This document shows positions 4,299 through 5,401 of a DNA stretch of 5,401 nucleotides, piece after piece. The notes under the pieces were generated by a model. It was not told the DNA's origin, searched no databases, and saw only the letters and a list, made by a program, of their open reading frames with translations. The DNA is from a bacterium (lineage in GTDB: Bacteria; Patescibacteriota; CPR2; UBA1875; JAJYID01), in NCBI GenBank assembly GCA_021791015.1, contig JAJYFH010000050.1:1-5401 (forward strand), given 5' to 3'. Position numbers and translations under genes: made by a program. Position 1 is the stretch's first letter. Every line of letters begins with the position of its first letter.

Positions 4299-5401
4299 AT
4301 GCAAGATGAGTTTCTGGCCTTTGCCAAGGAAAATAATTTATTTGAGCGTGGAGACAGGATTTTACTAGGAATCTCAGGCGGTGTTGACTCCGCCGCTCTT
4401 CTTGATCTCCTATTAAAAAGCAAGGATAAGCTAAAAATTGAGATCTTCCTTGCTCATATTAACTATGGCCTTAGAAAAGAAGCGAATAAAGACAATGAAT
4501 TTGTAAGGAATCTGGCCAAGAAATACAGCTTACCCCTTTTTGAGAAGAAAATGCATATAACCGGCGGAAATATCGAGGAGAAAGCCCGTGACATCCGCTA
4601 CTCCTTCTTTAATGAAATTTTAGCCGCCAAAAAGTTGGACAAAATCGCAGTCGCCCATCAGAAAAACGACTTAGCCGAAACTATGCTTTTAAACCTTTTG
4701 CGCGGAACGGGCATTGACGGGCTGGCAAGCATGAGAGCAAAGTCAGGAAATCTGATTCGTCCCCTTCTCTTTGCATCACGCAGAGAAGTTGAAGCATATG
4801 CTCAAGACAACAGGACCGCGTATGTGGTTGATAAAACAAACGAGGATATTGCCTTCAGGAGGAATTTCATTCGCCATAAAATCATTCCCGCGCTTGAAAA
4901 GATTAATCCCGATTTTATCCAGACAATGGCCGAGGAAAACAAAATCTTTCAGGCCTTATTAGATTCCCAAAACAAAGAAGCGGATGCAGTTTTCGGGCGG
5001 ATGGCAAGAATCCATAAACAAAGTGTTGAAATTTCTGTAAGAGAACTGTCAGATCTTGATCCGTATTTAAGGAGCCTGGTTTTTAGAAAAGCTATCAAGG
5101 TCGTGCAAGGAAACTTGAAAGGCATTTCCTCAAAAAATGTATGCGACCTAGAGAAGCTATCGCAGAAAACTTCAGGAACAAAGGAAATCCATTTGCCCTC
5201 CGGTTTGAAGGCTTCGCGTATTTATGATAAAATCATTATTGAAAAGGGACAAAAAAGCCTTTTAAAGACACCCAAAAAGGCCAAGTTGGTGTTTGGCAAA
5301 GAGACAAATTTCGGCTCTTGGCAGTTTACGCTGGCAAAAACAGAAAAATTTTCCTCCGCTAAAGACATAAGTTTAGTACAGATAGATATACAAAAGACGG
5401 G
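4299..5401 (+). CDS. tilS: tRNA(Ile)-lysidine synthetase, 3' end outside the window
   Basis: 367 codons are visible and the frame is open at the window edge. TilS uses ATP and lysine to turn C34 of tRNA-Ile2 (anticodon CAU) into lysidine, changing both decoding (AUG to AUA) and charging (Met to Ile). Visible motifs are the PP-loop SGGVDS (26-31) for ATP, HINYGLR (53-59), AHQKNDLAET (119-128), LLRGTGIDGLASM (133-145), IRPLL, and FRRNFIRHKIIPALEKINP (186-204). The C-terminal TilS domain starts around residue 285 (HLPSGLKASRIYDKIIIEKG). With usual lengths near 430-450, some 60-80 residues are probably missing. The ATG at 4299 is fixed by the promoter and by the distance to the PP-loop; no ribosome binding site is present. 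It is essential in most bacteria. Confidence 0.95.
   Translation, partial: MQDEFLAFAKENNLFERGDRILLGISGGVDSAALLDLLLKSKDKLKIEIFLAHINYGLRKEANKDNEFVRNLAKKYSLPLFEKKMHITGGNIEEKARDIRYSFFNEILAAKKLDKIAVAHQKNDLAETMLLNLLRGTGIDGLASMRAKSGNLIRPLLFASRREVEAYAQDNRTAYVVDKTNEDIAFRRNFIRHKIIPALEKINPDFIQTMAEENKIFQALLDSQNKEADAVFGRMARIHKQSVEISVRELSDLDPYLRSLVFRKAIKVVQGNLKGISSKNVCDLEKLSQKTSGTKEIHLPSGLKASRIYDKIIIEKGQKSLLKTPKKAKLVFGKETNFGSWQFTLAKTEKFSSAKDISLVQIDIQKT

Noticed and set aside
4771..4962. Plus-strand 63-codon frame inside tilS
   Set aside because: It is out of frame with the TilS motifs and lies wholly within that gene.

Overview
The window looks like chromosomal sequence from a small-genome bacterium with fairly low GC. 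The best guess is a Patescibacteria/Candidate Phyla Radiation member. This rests on gene style and is an inference: a membrane-anchored protein with a Thr/Ser-rich linker and a PsbP-like C-terminal domain, a 93-residue SemiSWEET, a TilS whose start codon sits about 7 nt after a -10 box (leaderless), and very small acidic ORFs. The standard code fits, since TGA ends the AbiEii frame and interrupts no gene.

Left part (1-1400). The window opens in the last 37 codons of an integrase-core (rve) transposase on the plus strand. Next is a promoter and a 228-residue bitopic protein of unknown role, closed by a rho-independent terminator. Converging on it from the minus strand is a 61-residue acidic protein with two EPDTD motifs. 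Upstream of that gene lies the tail of another minus-strand reading frame with no usable start, which ends against a strong bidirectional hairpin terminator at 1354-1385. This looks like a rearrangement scar.

Middle (1430-3142). This is a complete two-gene AbiE type IV toxin-antitoxin / abortive-infection operon. AbiEi (winged-helix antitoxin and autorepressor) is followed one base later by AbiEii (nucleotidyltransferase-fold toxin). Two tandem inverted repeats, each with a 7-nt spacer, lie between the candidate -10 box and the abiEi start codon, where autoregulatory operators are expected.

Intergenic block (3143-3459). It holds three AAATATTGA direct repeats, a 12-codon ORF with a good ribosome binding site, two adjoining hairpins (7 bp, then a perfect 15 bp stem), a 9+2+9 palindrome, and a good promoter with an overlapping inverted repeat. 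That promoter drives a 54-residue acidic ORF (3460-3624) that resembles the small antitoxin partners of RelE/ParE-type modules, although no toxin follows it. A non-coding, hairpin-rich stretch then runs to 3889.

Right part (3890-5401). A tRNA with anticodon CAU is followed by a SemiSWEET sugar-transporter gene and then tilS (tRNA-Ile lysidine synthetase), which runs off the window end. TilS modifies the CAU anticodon of tRNA-Ile2, so the nearby CAU tRNA may be its substrate or may be tRNA-Met. This part reads as conserved housekeeping backbone. The transposase tail, scar, AbiE and hairpin block read as accessory DNA.
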